Assembly (NCBI GenBank): GCA_023415235.1 | Contig: JAEZLP010000031.1 | Coordinates: forward strand, 1 to 64,000 | Length of the DNA stretch: 64,000 nucleotides | From: Bacillota bacterium | Lineage (GTDB): Bacteria; Bacillota; Clostridia; Peptostreptococcales; Anaerovoracaceae | Direction of reading: 5' to 3' | Part shown: one piece after another, positions 1 through 8,086 of the stretch | How positions within the stretch are numbered: the stretch's first letter is position 1 | How the letters are laid out: the number at the start of each line of letters is the position of its first letter | Notes under the pieces: generated by a model | What the model was told of the DNA's origin: nothing | Seen by the model: the letters and a program-made list of their open reading frames with translations, nothing else | The model's database searches: none | Program-made: the position numbers and the translations under genes

Positions 1-22
1 GTAAACGGTAAACCAGCCGTAC
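1..22 (+). repeat. IS66 left terminal inverted repeat
   Basis: Begins GTAAACGGTAAA and ends CCGTAC. It differs at two positions from the reverse complement of 2571-2592. These are the probable transposase binding and cleavage ends. Confidence 0.9.
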
Positions 23-117
23 ATGGAAGTCACTTTTAAAATATGAGATACTACTCCAAAGAACTCGAAAAACTTGTAATAGTTTTTCTAGTAATAGTAC
101 AAGTTGGAGGCAGTGTC

Positions 118-477
118 ATGAATGTTACAGATCTCAAGACTCAGATGCACTTGCAGGAGTGGGCGAAATTGATAGAAGCCCGCCAGGATAGCGGTCTCAG
201 CATCAAAGAGTGGTGCCGGCAGAATAATTTGCCCGAATCCCAATACTACTACTATCTTAAGAAACTGCGGCTCTTGGCTTGCGAAAACCTACCGGGAGAA
301 AATCGGGACGGATCGCAATTTGCTCTTGTTCCAAACCACGCTCGTGTCAGTAATCCTGTAGTCACGAGAAGCAGTAATATAAAAATTACTCTTTCGAATG
401 CCGTTGTTGAGATCGGCGAAGGAGCAGACGAGGCGCAAGTGAAATACACTTTGGAGGTGCTTCTGAATGCTCAATGA
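118..477 (+). CDS. tnpA: IS66 accessory protein TnpA (Orf1-like)
   Basis: A 119-residue protein with the N-terminal helix-turn-helix pattern of IS66 Orf1 (LQEWAKLIEARQDSGLSIKEW and the following Tyr-rich helix, residues about 13-45). The family is needed together with TnpB for IS66 transposition and probably binds element DNA; its exact role is not settled. I chose the ATG at 118 because GGAGG lies eight bases upstream; an in-frame ATG at 43 lacks a convincing ribosome binding site. Its 3' end overlaps the tnpB start by 11 bases, suggesting translational coupling. Confidence 0.85.
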   Translation: MNVTDLKTQMHLQEWAKLIEARQDSGLSIKEWCRQNNLPESQYYYYLKKLRLLACENLPGENRDGSQFALVPNHARVSNPVVTRSSNIKITLSNAVVEIGEGADEAQVKYTLEVLLNAQ

Positions 478-826
478 TGCAGCCGGCATTGAGAACGTCT
501 ACATTGCCTGCGGATACACGGATCTCCGGTATGGTATAGACGGCCTTGCAACGCTAGTGAGGAACAAGTTTGATCTTGATCCGTTCCGGACAAACACGCT
601 TTTCCTTTTCTGTGGGCGGAAAAAAGACAGACTGAAAGGACTTCTCTGGGAAGGCGACGGATTTCTGCTTCTATACAAAAGACTGGAAGCCGGAAAGTTC
701 CGGTGGCCTCGAAACATCGATGAGGTCAGGAAGATGACACCTCAGCAATACAGATGGCTCATGGAGGGCCTCACAATCGAACCTCAAAACGTAGTGCAAA
801 AAACGGCGCCCACACATACTGCATAA
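467..826 (+). CDS. tnpB: IS66 accessory protein TnpB (Orf2)
   Basis: A 119-residue protein that matches the IS66 Orf2/TnpB family: GYTDLRYGIDGLA near residues 17-29, the DLDPF...LFLFCGRKKDRLKGLLWEGDGF core at about 36-66 and the KRLEAGKFRWPR segment at about 71-82. The length is the usual one. It is essential for transposition of characterised IS66 members, although its biochemical role is unclear. It overlaps tnpA by 11 bases, and an 83-bp gap separates it from tnpC. Confidence 0.93.
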   Translation: MLNDAAGIENVYIACGYTDLRYGIDGLATLVRNKFDLDPFRTNTLFLFCGRKKDRLKGLLWEGDGFLLLYKRLEAGKFRWPRNIDEVRKMTPQQYRWLMEGLTIEPQNVVQKTAPTHTA

Positions 827-909
827 AGATCAAAAATCCGTTCCAAAAGAATAGGAAAACCCTTCGAAAATGGCTTTAATTCAATGGTTTTCTGTGATAT
901 AATATAGTC

Positions 910-2508
910 ATGGAAAACAGCTTTACGAAGGAACAATTACATACATTTGATAAAGATATTTTAGTTACGATGATTCTGCAGCAACAAGATTCACTGCTTG
1001 AGATGAACAAGAAACTGGACCTCTTACTGGAACAGATTCGGATCTCAAATCAGGCTCGTTTCGGACATTCCTCCGAAAAAGTTGAATTGCAGAATCAGCT
1101 TGCTTTTTGTTTTAATGAAGCTGAAGTGACAGTTGCTGATGCTGATGAGATCGCGGAGCCGACAATCGAGCAGTTGATTCCTGAACACAAGCGTCGTGTA
1201 AAGAAAAAAGGCAAGAGAAGCGAGGATTTATCTGCGTTTCCAGTAAGAATAGAAACGCATGTGATTCCCGAAGAAAAGCTTCAGGAACTGTTTGACGGAG
1301 ATTACCGCAAGCTTCCTGATGAAGTATATAAAAAACTGGAATTCCACCCCGCTACATTTGAAGTAGTGGAGCATCATATCGAAGTTTACTGCGGGAACAA
1401 GAATCAGAAAATCGTGAAAGCCGATCATCCGGCAGAATTACTGAATAACAGTATTGCTACGCCCTCACTGGTGGCTGCGATCCTGAATGCGAAATATGTC
1501 AATTCCATCCCTCTCTATCGGTTAGAGCAGGAATTCAAGAGAAATGAAGTAAATATCGCCAGGCAGGTGATGGCAAACTGGGTGATCCGGTCGAGTGAAC
1601 GGTATCTTTCCCTTCTTTATGATCGTATCCATAAAGAAATCTACAAGAGCCACGTTCTACACGCAGACGAAACTCCGGTACGGGTGGCAAAGGATGGCCG
1701 CGATACTATGGCAAACAGCTACATGTGGGTGTATCGGACCGGAGAGTATGGAGGGGTTCCCCCGGCTGTACTTTACGAGTACCAAAAGACTCGGAGAGCC
1801 GATCATCCAAGAGAATTTCTGGCTGGATATAGCGGCGTAGTTGTATGTGATGGATATCAGATCTATCATAAACTGGGGAAAGAGCGGCCTGATGAGCTTA
1901 CGGTAGCCGGATGCTGGGCCCACGCCCGGAGGCGATTCGCAAATATCTGCAAATCCCTTGGGAAGAAGACCTCAAAGGATACGCTTGCCGCACTTGCCCT
2001 TGAGCAAATCGCCCAAATCTACCATATCGACAATCAACTCGCCGATCTTTCGCCGGAAGATCGCCAAACGAAGCGGCAGCTCCTCGTAAAGCCACTGGTG
2101 GAGGCTTTCTTTGCATGGATAAAATCGAATGAGAGCAAAGTGCCCAAAAACTCAGAGACAGGAAAAGGATTCACCTATTGCTTAAATCAGGAGAAATATC
2201 TCAAGGTGTTTCTCACTGACCCTGCAGTACCGCTTGATAACAATGCTGCCGAAATCGCGATTCGCAGCTTCTGTGTCGGCAAGAATAACTGGCACCTGAT
2301 AGATACTGTGAATGGAGCCGAATCCAGTGCGATTGCATATAGCCTGGCCGAGTCGGCTAAAGCGAATAATTTGAAGCCGTATGACTACTTCATGCATTTG
2401 CTTGAGGAAATCCCAAAGCATATGGATGATGCAAGTCTGGATTTCCTGGATGATCTTCTACCATGGTCTGATGCCTTGCCGGAAACTTGCCGGAAGAATC
2501 TAAAATGA
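910..2508 (+). CDS. tnpC: IS66 family DDE transposase TnpC
   Basis: A 532-residue transposase of normal length. Residues about 15-65 form a coiled N-terminal segment ending in the IS66 motif NQARFGHSSEK. A zinc-binding-type region follows near 120-175. The catalytic core shows HADETP (D253), VVCDGY (D314) and LDNNAAEIAIR (E447), which fit a DDE triad; CWAHARRRF (335-343) is another IS66 hallmark. It would catalyse cut-and-paste transposition of the element. The reading frame is intact, so the copy may be active. A palindrome just downstream may terminate its transcript. Confidence 0.95.
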   Translation: MENSFTKEQLHTFDKDILVTMILQQQDSLLEMNKKLDLLLEQIRISNQARFGHSSEKVELQNQLAFCFNEAEVTVADADEIAEPTIEQLIPEHKRRVKKKGKRSEDLSAFPVRIETHVIPEEKLQELFDGDYRKLPDEVYKKLEFHPATFEVVEHHIEVYCGNKNQKIVKADHPAELLNNSIATPSLVAAILNAKYVNSIPLYRLEQEFKRNEVNIARQVMANWVIRSSERYLSLLYDRIHKEIYKSHVLHADETPVRVAKDGRDTMANSYMWVYRTGEYGGVPPAVLYEYQKTRRADHPREFLAGYSGVVVCDGYQIYHKLGKERPDELTVAGCWAHARRRFANICKSLGKKTSKDTLAALALEQIAQIYHIDNQLADLSPEDRQTKRQLLVKPLVEAFFAWIKSNESKVPKNSETGKGFTYCLNQEKYLKVFLTDPAVPLDNNAAEIAIRSFCVGKNNWHLIDTVNGAESSAIAYSLAESAKANNLKPYDYFMHLLEEIPKHMDDASLDFLDDLLPWSDALPETCRKNLK

Positions 2509-2517
2509 TGAAAACTA

Positions 2518-2557
2518 GAGCCGCGTAATCAAAACTCCTCGGAGTGAAACGCGGCTC
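2518..2557 (+). terminator. Hairpin after tnpC
   Basis: GAGCCGCGT (2518-2526) pairs with ACGCGGCTC (2549-2557), with an inner ACTCC/GGAGT stem. There is no long T-run, so it may be a weak terminator or a structure that blocks read-through into the transposase. Confidence 0.5.
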
Positions 2558-2559
2558 CG

Positions 2560-3159
2560 CTATTTGCCTAGTACGGTTGATTTACCGTTTACAACATTAT
2601 CGTAGGTAATTTCAGCAGTGGTAATGCCCACATCTGCTCCATTGATAGCATTTAGAATCCCTGTGGGCATTTGAATACCGGTGCCATTAATAAAGGCATT
2701 GTCCTCGGCTCTGCCAAAGTTCTTGGCAAAACGGTTAATAAGGTAGTTTTCGATATCAAAACCGGTATCACGTATGAAAGCCTCATCCATTTTTAAGAAA
2801 GCAGCCAGTTTCCAACTGTCCACAGTGTTGATGGTGAAATCATCTATACCCTCGTAAATTGGGATGGCATCACCTTCTGCTACCCACTGAGCAAGGTCAT
2901 TATTATCCTTGGCGAAAATACGGTAACCGTTGTCATATGCCTTAATTACCGTACCAATATTGCGGAACAGACTTTCTTTTTCAAGGGCGGCCATGTACTT
3001 ATTGTTGGCATTGTTGGGCATGGGATAAGTGCCAGTTTCAATGTTGCGGGCTTTTGAGAGTTCGGCATAACTGCCATTATTGCCGCGCATAGCGTTCCAA
3101 AAATGCTTGTCATATTCCGGTGAGCCGGTATAGGGTAATCTTTCAGTATAAGTAATCAT
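2560..3159 (-). pseudogene. Phage major capsid protein (HK97-like), truncated by IS66
   Basis: The first about 190 residues resemble the N-terminal half of phage capsid family proteins (for example LEKESLFRNIGTVIKAYDNGYRIFAKD, then AEGDAIPIYEGIDDFTIN, then FGRAEDNAFINGTGIQMPTGIL, the E-loop/P-domain style used by HK97 folds). The start at 3159 follows AAGGAGG. At 2592 the frame enters the IS terminus and adds nine foreign codons before stopping at 2560, so the C-terminal domain is missing. The remainder should lie to the left of the IS, outside this window. The call to the capsid family is from pattern memory, and I am fairly sure of it. Confidence 0.75.
2571..2592 (+). repeat. IS66 right terminal inverted repeat
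   Basis: Starts GTACGG and ends TTTACCGTTTAC, the inverted partner of 1-22 with two mismatches. It marks the insertion point in the capsid gene. Confidence 0.9.
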
Positions 3160-3172
3160 TGTTTTTTCCTCC

Positions 3173-3484
3173 TTATTTCTTGTCACAAACAGGGCATCTA
3201 TATAGACCCAGTTCGTTATAATTGAGTGAACTGCCAATTTGCTTTAGCATACTGCTTTTACAATTTGGGCAATGAATATCATAGGCAAAAGCCATTTCCA
3301 TATTGTGAGCCTGTTTTGCGTGGAGACGATAATACTTGTGCAGTTTTCTATGTTCATCTTCAACGATGCAATCTGACAGGAATAAATCAAATGTGTTCTT
3401 TGCATATTCATCAGAGTAGTATGAGTGTTGCGGGTGAAGGAGCGTTCCTTCCTTATTCATTTTTGTAAGTGGATAGTTTGCCAT
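3173..3484 (-). CDS. Small zinc-ribbon protein of the element
   Basis: A 103-residue protein that I cannot assign to a named family. The N-terminal half is rich in aromatic and charged residues. The C-terminal half has two CxxC pairs, CPNC (about residues 73-76) and CPVC (about 97-100), spaced as in a zinc ribbon. The start at 3484 is preceded by AAGGAAG. It ends 13 bases before the capsid gene start, so both are probably cotranscribed. The role could be DNA binding or a structural accessory of the capsid gene; nothing in the sequence decides this. Confidence 0.7.
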   Translation of the reverse strand: MANYPLTKMNKEGTLLHPQHSYYSDEYAKNTFDLFLSDCIVEDEHRKLHKYYRLHAKQAHNMEMAFAYDIHCPNCKSSMLKQIGSSLNYNELGLYRCPVCDKK

Positions 3485-3585
3485 TTTAAATTCTTCCTTA
3501 AATTATTGTTGTGGGATGTACCAAAAACTTTAGCTCATTTTTGAGCAAAAGCCATACCAACTGTCCGGATATAAGGTTCCTGCGT

Positions 3586-3801
3586 TCATACTGCTTTGTC
3601 AGAAAGATAGGTATATCCAGCAGTACGACAGTATTCGGACAGATCATCGTAACCATTGATGTGAACAGTTGACTGCCCGTCAGTGACGGTATAGCGGATT
3701 TCTTTTGTTACTGTCACAGGGTCTCCGGAACGGTTACGAAGATAGAGTTTACCTTTGATACTGTTGTGACTTTTGCCATAAAGCAGGTCAATTAGCTTCA
3801 T
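3586..3801 (-). CDS. Hypothetical 71-residue protein of the element
   Basis: No family recognised. The protein is short and mostly beta-prone (KGKLYLRNRSGDPVTVTKEI, then VHINGYDDL), with no membrane segment or metal motif. Its ATG at 3801 overlaps the end of the upstream Ser-rich gene and is preceded by GGAGG inside that gene, which supports translational coupling and real coding status. Confidence 0.65.
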   Translation of the reverse strand: MKLIDLLYGKSHNSIKGKLYLRNRSGDPVTVTKEIRYTVTDGQSTVHINGYDDLSEYCRTAGYTYLSDKAV

Positions 3802-4168
3802 GCTGTTTTCCTCCCTTCATATCTTGATTTTTAGTAGCAGTAGTAGCAGAACTGGTAGCAGAGTTTTTTGGTACTGCTACTGCAGAAAAGTGAGGTATAT
3901 CAAGGGTTTCCAGCCGGTTGGTAGCAGTAGTAGCAGTACTGGCGAGTTTATACTCACACTCCGCATAATCTTTGAATTCTTTTATTTCTCTGTACCAACT
4001 TTTTTGAAATTTTGCTAAGAAGTTATAAGAACTGCTACAACTGCTACCGATTGCTCTCAAAGCCTTGCACTGTGGGCATTTGGTGTGGTAGCAGTTGTGA
4101 TTTTTACTGCTACCAGCACTGCTACTACTGCTACCATTTTTATAAGAACACAGTTCCGTCATAGCCAT
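3788..4168 (-). CDS. Ser/Thr-rich protein encoded across heptamer repeats
   Basis: A 126-residue open frame beginning at ATG 4168, inside the 3' end of the primase gene (overlap 29 bases), with GAGGG just upstream. It contains three low-complexity runs (GSSSSSAGSS near residue 12, SSCSSSYN near 43, ASTATTATN and SATSSATTATKN near the C-terminus), each one the translation of a cluster of CTGCTAC repeats. Between them are a possible CxxC (CPQC, about residues 31-34) and a Trp/charged helix. No family is recognised. The frame is open throughout and coupled at both ends, so it is probably translated, yet the DNA repeats may matter more than the protein. Confidence 0.55.
   Translation of the reverse strand: MAMTELCSYKNGSSSSSAGSSKNHNCYHTKCPQCKALRAIGSSCSSSYNFLAKFQKSWYREIKEFKDYAECEYKLASTATTATNRLETLDIPHFSAVAVPKNSATSSATTATKNQDMKGGKQHEAN
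3834..4134. repeat. Twelve dispersed GTAGCAG/CTGCTAC heptamers (iteron-like)
   Basis: GTAGCAG occurs on the plus strand at 3834, 3843, 3855, 3921, 3930 and 4088. Its reverse complement CTGCTAC occurs at 3874, 4032, 4041, 4107, 4119 and 4128. Several are paired nine bases apart, and some lie in inverted arrangement. They sit directly downstream of the primase-helicase gene, a typical place for a replication origin of a P4-like element. That function is inferred. Confidence 0.75.
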
Positions 4169-6437
4169 ATTCCCTCGAAAACTGTTCTTTTGCTTCACTT
4201 GTGAGCGAATAATCCTTATAGTAGGTGTTGCCATTCTGCCGGGTAGTGATTGTAGAATAATCTGCGCCGAGGTGTGAAGCGATAGCTTCCCGGAACTCTT
4301 TAGCAGTCTTGGCAAAGCCGTTATTGTTTTCCCTACACCAACCTTGGTAAACCTTGTAGATACGGCCTGTGGTACAGTGCTTGTTGATTTTCCCATCAGG
4401 CCATTCACACATACACTCCTCAAAGAAGGAGACCACAGTATTGTTATCTGACATATATTTTTCTCTTGCGAGGCTTACGCTGTCTGGCTCCGAGAAACGG
4501 TAGCCATTAGTAATAACTTGCTGTAGTGCCTTTATAGCCTTAAAAACAATGCCATCACGCTCGGCATACATTTTGTCAAGGAGCGTTTTGTCCTGCTTAT
4601 CCTTCGGAATTACGTTAGGGCAGCGTACTACCATAATGCGGTCATAAACCCATTTGCCATCATCACCACCGAACTTAGGTAGTCTGTTCATGCAAAACCA
4701 AAGTAGACCGTTATAAGTGAACTCAAAGGCTTGCTGTCCTTTGAACTCGGCATACAAGCTATCGCCACCGGTTATTTTCTTAAAGGTTTTCAGTTCATCC
4801 ACAGAGAGAAAACTCATATCCGAGCTACCGGCAAGGCGTGTACCATAAATAGCACCGGTGCCGAATCTGGCTTCTATCTCCTTAAGGTCAATGCCGATAA
4901 AGTTCCCTTTGCCGAGCAATCGCTCCACAAGGCTCTTTAGCTGAGATTTGCCGGTATCACCATCACCTACAAGGAAAAGTGCTTTTTTCATTCGCCATCC
5001 CTTGATGTTGGAGATACACACACCGATAAATTCAAGGAGTAGTTGCTCTATGGCTTTATCGCCATTTGTGAGGGTGTGCATATATCCGTCAAACACTGGT
5101 GTGGGTGTTTCTCTGCCTGTCCAGCTACATGGAATTTGTATGGTGGAGAGGATGTCCGGGGAGTGTGGAGCAAGAGTGACATTGTTTGCAGTAATATGAA
5201 GCAGGCCATTGCTGAAGTTGATTAAATCCTCATTGGCGTTCAATTCCTCTTGGCTCACATAGTTAAGGTCGGTAATAATATGCTGCAAGGTTTCACTGAC
5301 TTTTCCCATTTTGACAAGTTCCTCATCATAATCCGCAATGTACTGCTTGATAATGCCCATCAGCATATTGTCGGCATAAAGTCGGTAACAGCCGTTTTCA
5401 TAGACATATTTCATAAGTCCCTGTTTTCCGTTATCCCTAACAAGCACATAGCGGAGGTGTTCTCGCACATATTTTGCAAGGAGCGGAACGCTAACATAGA
5501 CCTCTCCGGTCTGCTCATTGAATTTTATAAAATACGGATGCTCCATCTTGGATTTGTGGAAGGTGCCATGACAGGCATCAATTCCAGTAGCAATGGTAGC
5601 TTCTCTGTAATCCTCACGCTCCCATTTTTCACGATAGAGAGCAGAACTGCGAAAGATATCATCAATAGCTGCAGGGTCAGGCCCGGTGCGAAATGCAATT
5701 AAGGCGCATAGTGCGGCATCCGCTTCTGACTGTGAGCCATACTCAGAGATATCGCCATCATCATATAGCTTTTTAAATTTTTCTCCGTTTTTCTGTTTAC
5801 GGAGATTGCAGACAATATCAAATCCTGCTCGGTCACCGTCACGCTTTTCACTGTATGTTATCTTCTCGGTCTTTCGCATATTTTTATCAAGGGTGGTAAG
5901 AACTGCGGCTGTGCTTTCTCTAAGAGGCTCATTTAAAATCACATCTCCTGTGAAAGCTGCAAATCGGTTTGTTAGGCCACCTACATACAATTCCAGGTGA
6001 TTATTTGGATTTTTCATATAGTAGGCTTTATCAAGTCTGAGATTGCCGTTCTTATCTGCATAAGTGGGAAGTTTGTCTAAATCGCATTTGCCATAAATAT
6101 GGATACCGCCTCCGCTGACGGAACGCTCAGTATAGGAGTTGAATCGATTAAGCAACATCTCTACAAACGGGTCTGTAAGAGGAATGTGGTCTATGTCAAG
6201 GAAGAAGTGGCCTTTCGGTATCACAAAGCCAATACCGGCAGCGCTCTGCTTTGTATTAGCAGTGACTGCTTCATCGTAAGTTACCCATGTGTGGCGGTAC
6301 TTTCCATTAGTGCCTGTCGCACCACCACCGGCAGCAAAGGGTATTTTGTTGATCCGGTCACCGTCAATTTCCTTGCGCCAGAGAAACCATATCTTCATAT
6401 CCATTAGTTCCTGCATTGCGTTCGCCGTCTCGTCCAC
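4140..6437 (-). CDS. PrimPol/P4-type primase-helicase
   Basis: A 765-residue replication protein. The N-terminal part (about 15-165) has archaeo-eukaryotic primase features: FLDIDH at 79-84 with two acidic residues, and SGGGIHIYG with His113. The middle carries a D5-like region. The C-terminal part is a superfamily 3 helicase-type ATPase with Walker A GDGDTGKS at 491-498. Such proteins start replication of P4-like satellites, phages and integrative elements. The reading frame begins at GTG 6437, directly beside GAGGAGG; ATG codons at 6416 or 6404 are alternative starts. The gene follows the excisionase-like gene and overlaps the next gene by 29 bases. Confidence 0.85.
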   Translation of the reverse strand: MDETANAMQELMDMKIWFLWRKEIDGDRINKIPFAAGGGATGTNGKYRHTWVTYDEAVTANTKQSAAGIGFVIPKGHFFLDIDHIPLTDPFVEMLLNRFNSYTERSVSGGGIHIYGKCDLDKLPTYADKNGNLRLDKAYYMKNPNNHLELYVGGLTNRFAAFTGDVILNEPLRESTAAVLTTLDKNMRKTEKITYSEKRDGDRAGFDIVCNLRKQKNGEKFKKLYDDGDISEYGSQSEADAALCALIAFRTGPDPAAIDDIFRSSALYREKWEREDYREATIATGIDACHGTFHKSKMEHPYFIKFNEQTGEVYVSVPLLAKYVREHLRYVLVRDNGKQGLMKYVYENGCYRLYADNMLMGIIKQYIADYDEELVKMGKVSETLQHIITDLNYVSQEELNANEDLINFSNGLLHITANNVTLAPHSPDILSTIQIPCSWTGRETPTPVFDGYMHTLTNGDKAIEQLLLEFIGVCISNIKGWRMKKALFLVGDGDTGKSQLKSLVERLLGKGNFIGIDLKEIEARFGTGAIYGTRLAGSSDMSFLSVDELKTFKKITGGDSLYAEFKGQQAFEFTYNGLLWFCMNRLPKFGGDDGKWVYDRIMVVRCPNVIPKDKQDKTLLDKMYAERDGIVFKAIKALQQVITNGYRFSEPDSVSLAREKYMSDNNTVVSFFEECMCEWPDGKINKHCTTGRIYKVYQGWCRENNNGFAKTAKEFREAIASHLGADYSTITTRQNGNTYYKDYSLTSEAKEQFSREYGYDGTVFL

Positions 6438-6464
6438 CTCCTCTCCATATAATTTGTGCTTTCA

Positions 6465-6641
6465 TTATCTGTGTGCCGAGTTTTTAAGTAGCCATTCCTT
6501 ATAGGCATCAACAGGAATTAAAATCCTTGTACCAATTCGTATGGTTGGGAATCCCGGTGATTTTACAAGTTCGTATGCTTTCGGTAGGCTAATGCCCATC
6601 TGTGCCGATAGCTCCTGCACACTCATAGTCGTTTTCTCCAT
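6465..6641 (-). CDS. Excisionase-like HTH DNA-binding protein
   Basis: A 58-residue protein with the MerR-type winged-helix pattern of excisionase/HTH_17 proteins: SVQELSAQMGISLPKAYELV, then FPTIRIGTRILIPVDAYKEWL. This is the usual full length. AAGGAGG precedes the ATG at 6641 with good spacing. Proteins of this type act as recombination directionality factors or small regulators of mobile elements. It ends 27 bases before the primase start, so it probably leads that operon. Confidence 0.8.
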   Translation of the reverse strand: MEKTTMSVQELSAQMGISLPKAYELVKSPGFPTIRIGTRILIPVDAYKEWLLKNSAHR

Positions 6642-6942
6642 TTACTCTTTCCTCCTTATCTTGATATTTGTTTTGGTTTCTACATCCACCATCCGTTACC
6701 GTTCCTAAGGTAGCCACCTGTTCGTGGTCTCCTCGTCTTCGATTGCAGTAGAGGCGCTCCGGTCTTCACCATCTTAGCGGCAACACTGCAAAAGTATCTC
6801 TTGCGGGTGGACTATTCAGTTATCAAGGAACAGAAATTAACGGGTTCTATAATTTGCTCTTGTATTTAATGTAATTGTACTGTATGATGTAACGGAAGGC
6901 AAAAATCTAAATGTTACTCTTAGTGTTACGGAGGTGTCATTC
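6642..6942. other. Divergent intergenic region of the element
   Basis: About 300 bases between the excisionase-like gene (minus) and the DUF6076-like gene (plus). It holds the plus-strand promoter listed separately. I could not find a convincing minus-strand promoter or an attachment site. The GC content of the 6690-6810 part is visibly higher than the flanks. No gene is seen. Confidence 0.5.
6860..6888 (+). promoter_or_regulatory. Sigma-A-type promoter of the DUF6076-like gene
   Basis: TTGTAT (6860-6865), a 17-bp spacer and TATGAT (6883-6888). Two related GTAACGGA/GTTACGGA motifs follow at about 6889-6896 and 6925-6932 and could be operator half-sites. Confidence 0.55.
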
Positions 6943-8037
6943 ATGCCATACGATGGAATGGGTAATTATATAGAATCAAAAGCCGATAACACTTCTGATG
7001 TCATCGGCTTTGGGGATGTTGGCGGTATCGGTCAGTTGATATATCACACATTCAGGTTTCGAGATTATGAGTTTGAGGAAGGCGCCGGTGAATCATGGGA
7101 CTTAAAACCGATTGTCTACAAAGGCATGGAGCCGGATTTGGATAAGTCAAACGGATTCTCCGGGAAGGAACTATTCCGGGAGTTATATAATCTGGGCAGA
7201 AAAATAAACGAATTCTCGGAAGAAAAGCCGTATGTTGATTTGATTATTGAATTTTGTAAGGATGTTGCCCATCCGTACTATATAGACACTGTGTATTCCT
7301 TAATGACAGATAAGCAGTTTGATATTGCAGATGATGGTGAAATGCTTGAGAGGGAGTCTTTGTTCAGTCTCTCCACTTTTATGCATGACTTGGAAAGGTT
7401 CTATACAGCCGCACAGTTCTATTTTGCGTTGAAAAAAGTATGTGCCGGTGACGGAGACGATGCTTTTGATTTAGCACAAGAAGGCAAGTTCTTTGAAGGT
7501 CTGCCATTCTTTGAAAAATATAAGCATGAAGAAAACTTCCAAGAATATAAGCTTGAAAAAGGAGAAATCACTCCGCAGCAGTTGCTGCATGAAATGATTG
7601 CAGAGCAGAAAAAGACAAAACATCGAGAGCAAAAAGAGGTTACATGGTTTGCTCGTGAGCCATTCGATTATTATGAAGAGCTACGTGAGCAGTTAATGGA
7701 TATGATACCGGATTTTCACATGAGATTAAAAATCAATCCACGGAATAATCAAGTGGTCTTTGCTGCCGATGTTCATTCTGTCTTCGATATTTGTTGGTAT
7801 ACACTTGCTCGTATGCTTGTTGATTTTGGTCCACCGGAAGAAGGCGGTCGAATAAGGGAACTGAACGAAGGTGCGATCATTACCTGCCTTCACTGTGCAG
7901 AAGCCTTCATTCGTGATAACAACCGCCAGCTTTACTGCAAAAAAGTCGAATGCCAAAGGGCACATAACGCTGCAAGGCAACGGAAATATCGCGCCAATAA
8001 AAAGTTAGCAGAAACAAAAGCTAAGAATAAGAAATAA
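6943..8037 (+). CDS. DUF6076-like protein with C-terminal CGNR-type zinc finger
   Basis: A 364-residue protein from the ATG at 6943, which follows GGAGG with an 8-base gap; an in-frame GTG at 6934 is less likely. The first about 300 residues are acidic, mostly helical and without a recognised motif. The C-terminal 50 residues have CLHC, then FIRDNNRQLYCKKVECQ, followed by a very basic tail (RQRKYRANKK), the layout of a CGNR/SHM zinc finger that binds DNA. The overall match is to DUF6076 from memory. It is divergent from the replication genes and may regulate the element or act as an accessory (possibly defence) gene; the function is unknown. Confidence 0.65.
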   Translation: MPYDGMGNYIESKADNTSDVIGFGDVGGIGQLIYHTFRFRDYEFEEGAGESWDLKPIVYKGMEPDLDKSNGFSGKELFRELYNLGRKINEFSEEKPYVDLIIEFCKDVAHPYYIDTVYSLMTDKQFDIADDGEMLERESLFSLSTFMHDLERFYTAAQFYFALKKVCAGDGDDAFDLAQEGKFFEGLPFFEKYKHEENFQEYKLEKGEITPQQLLHEMIAEQKKTKHREQKEVTWFAREPFDYYEELREQLMDMIPDFHMRLKINPRNNQVVFAADVHSVFDICWYTLARMLVDFGPPEEGGRIRELNEGAIITCLHCAEAFIRDNNRQLYCKKVECQRAHNAARQRKYRANKKLAETKAKNKK

Positions 8038-8041
8038 AAAA

Positions 8042-8086
8042 TAGACCTTGCTACCATGCCCAGTGTGGGTATAGTAACGAGGTCTA
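8042..8086 (+). terminator. Long hairpin after the DUF6076-like gene
   Basis: TAGACCTTGCTAC (8042-8054) pairs with GTAACGAGGTCTA (8074-8086), 11 of 13 positions, with a smaller TGCCCA/TGGGTA stem inside. There is no T-run after it. It may act as a terminator or as an element-end structure. Confidence 0.5.

Larger units (their letters stand above)
1..2592 (+). mobile_element. IS66-family insertion sequence, complete
   Basis: The element carries the three-gene set typical of IS66 (tnpA, tnpB, tnpC) in one direction. Its ends are 22-bp imperfect inverted repeats at 1-22 and 2571-2592 that agree at 20 of 22 positions and begin with GTAA, the usual IS66 terminus. The window starts exactly on the left terminus, so the left flank and the expected 8-bp target duplication cannot be seen; the right flank begins AACATTAT. 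It sits inside the capsid gene on the opposite strand, whose reading frame runs into the IS for a few codons. Confidence 0.93.

Noticed and set aside
3834..4134. CRISPR-like array
   Set aside because: The repeats are 7 bases long, irregularly spaced and in both orientations; there are no uniform spacers and no cas genes.
4168..4423. N-terminal extension of the Ser-rich protein up to 4423
   Set aside because: This part overlaps the primase coding region in another frame and has no ribosome site; the ATG at 4168 fits coupling.
6704..6714. CCTAAGGTAGC identical to a universal 23S rRNA segment (the I-CeuI region)
   Set aside because: Only 11 bases match and the flanks do not continue the rRNA sequence, so this is most likely chance.
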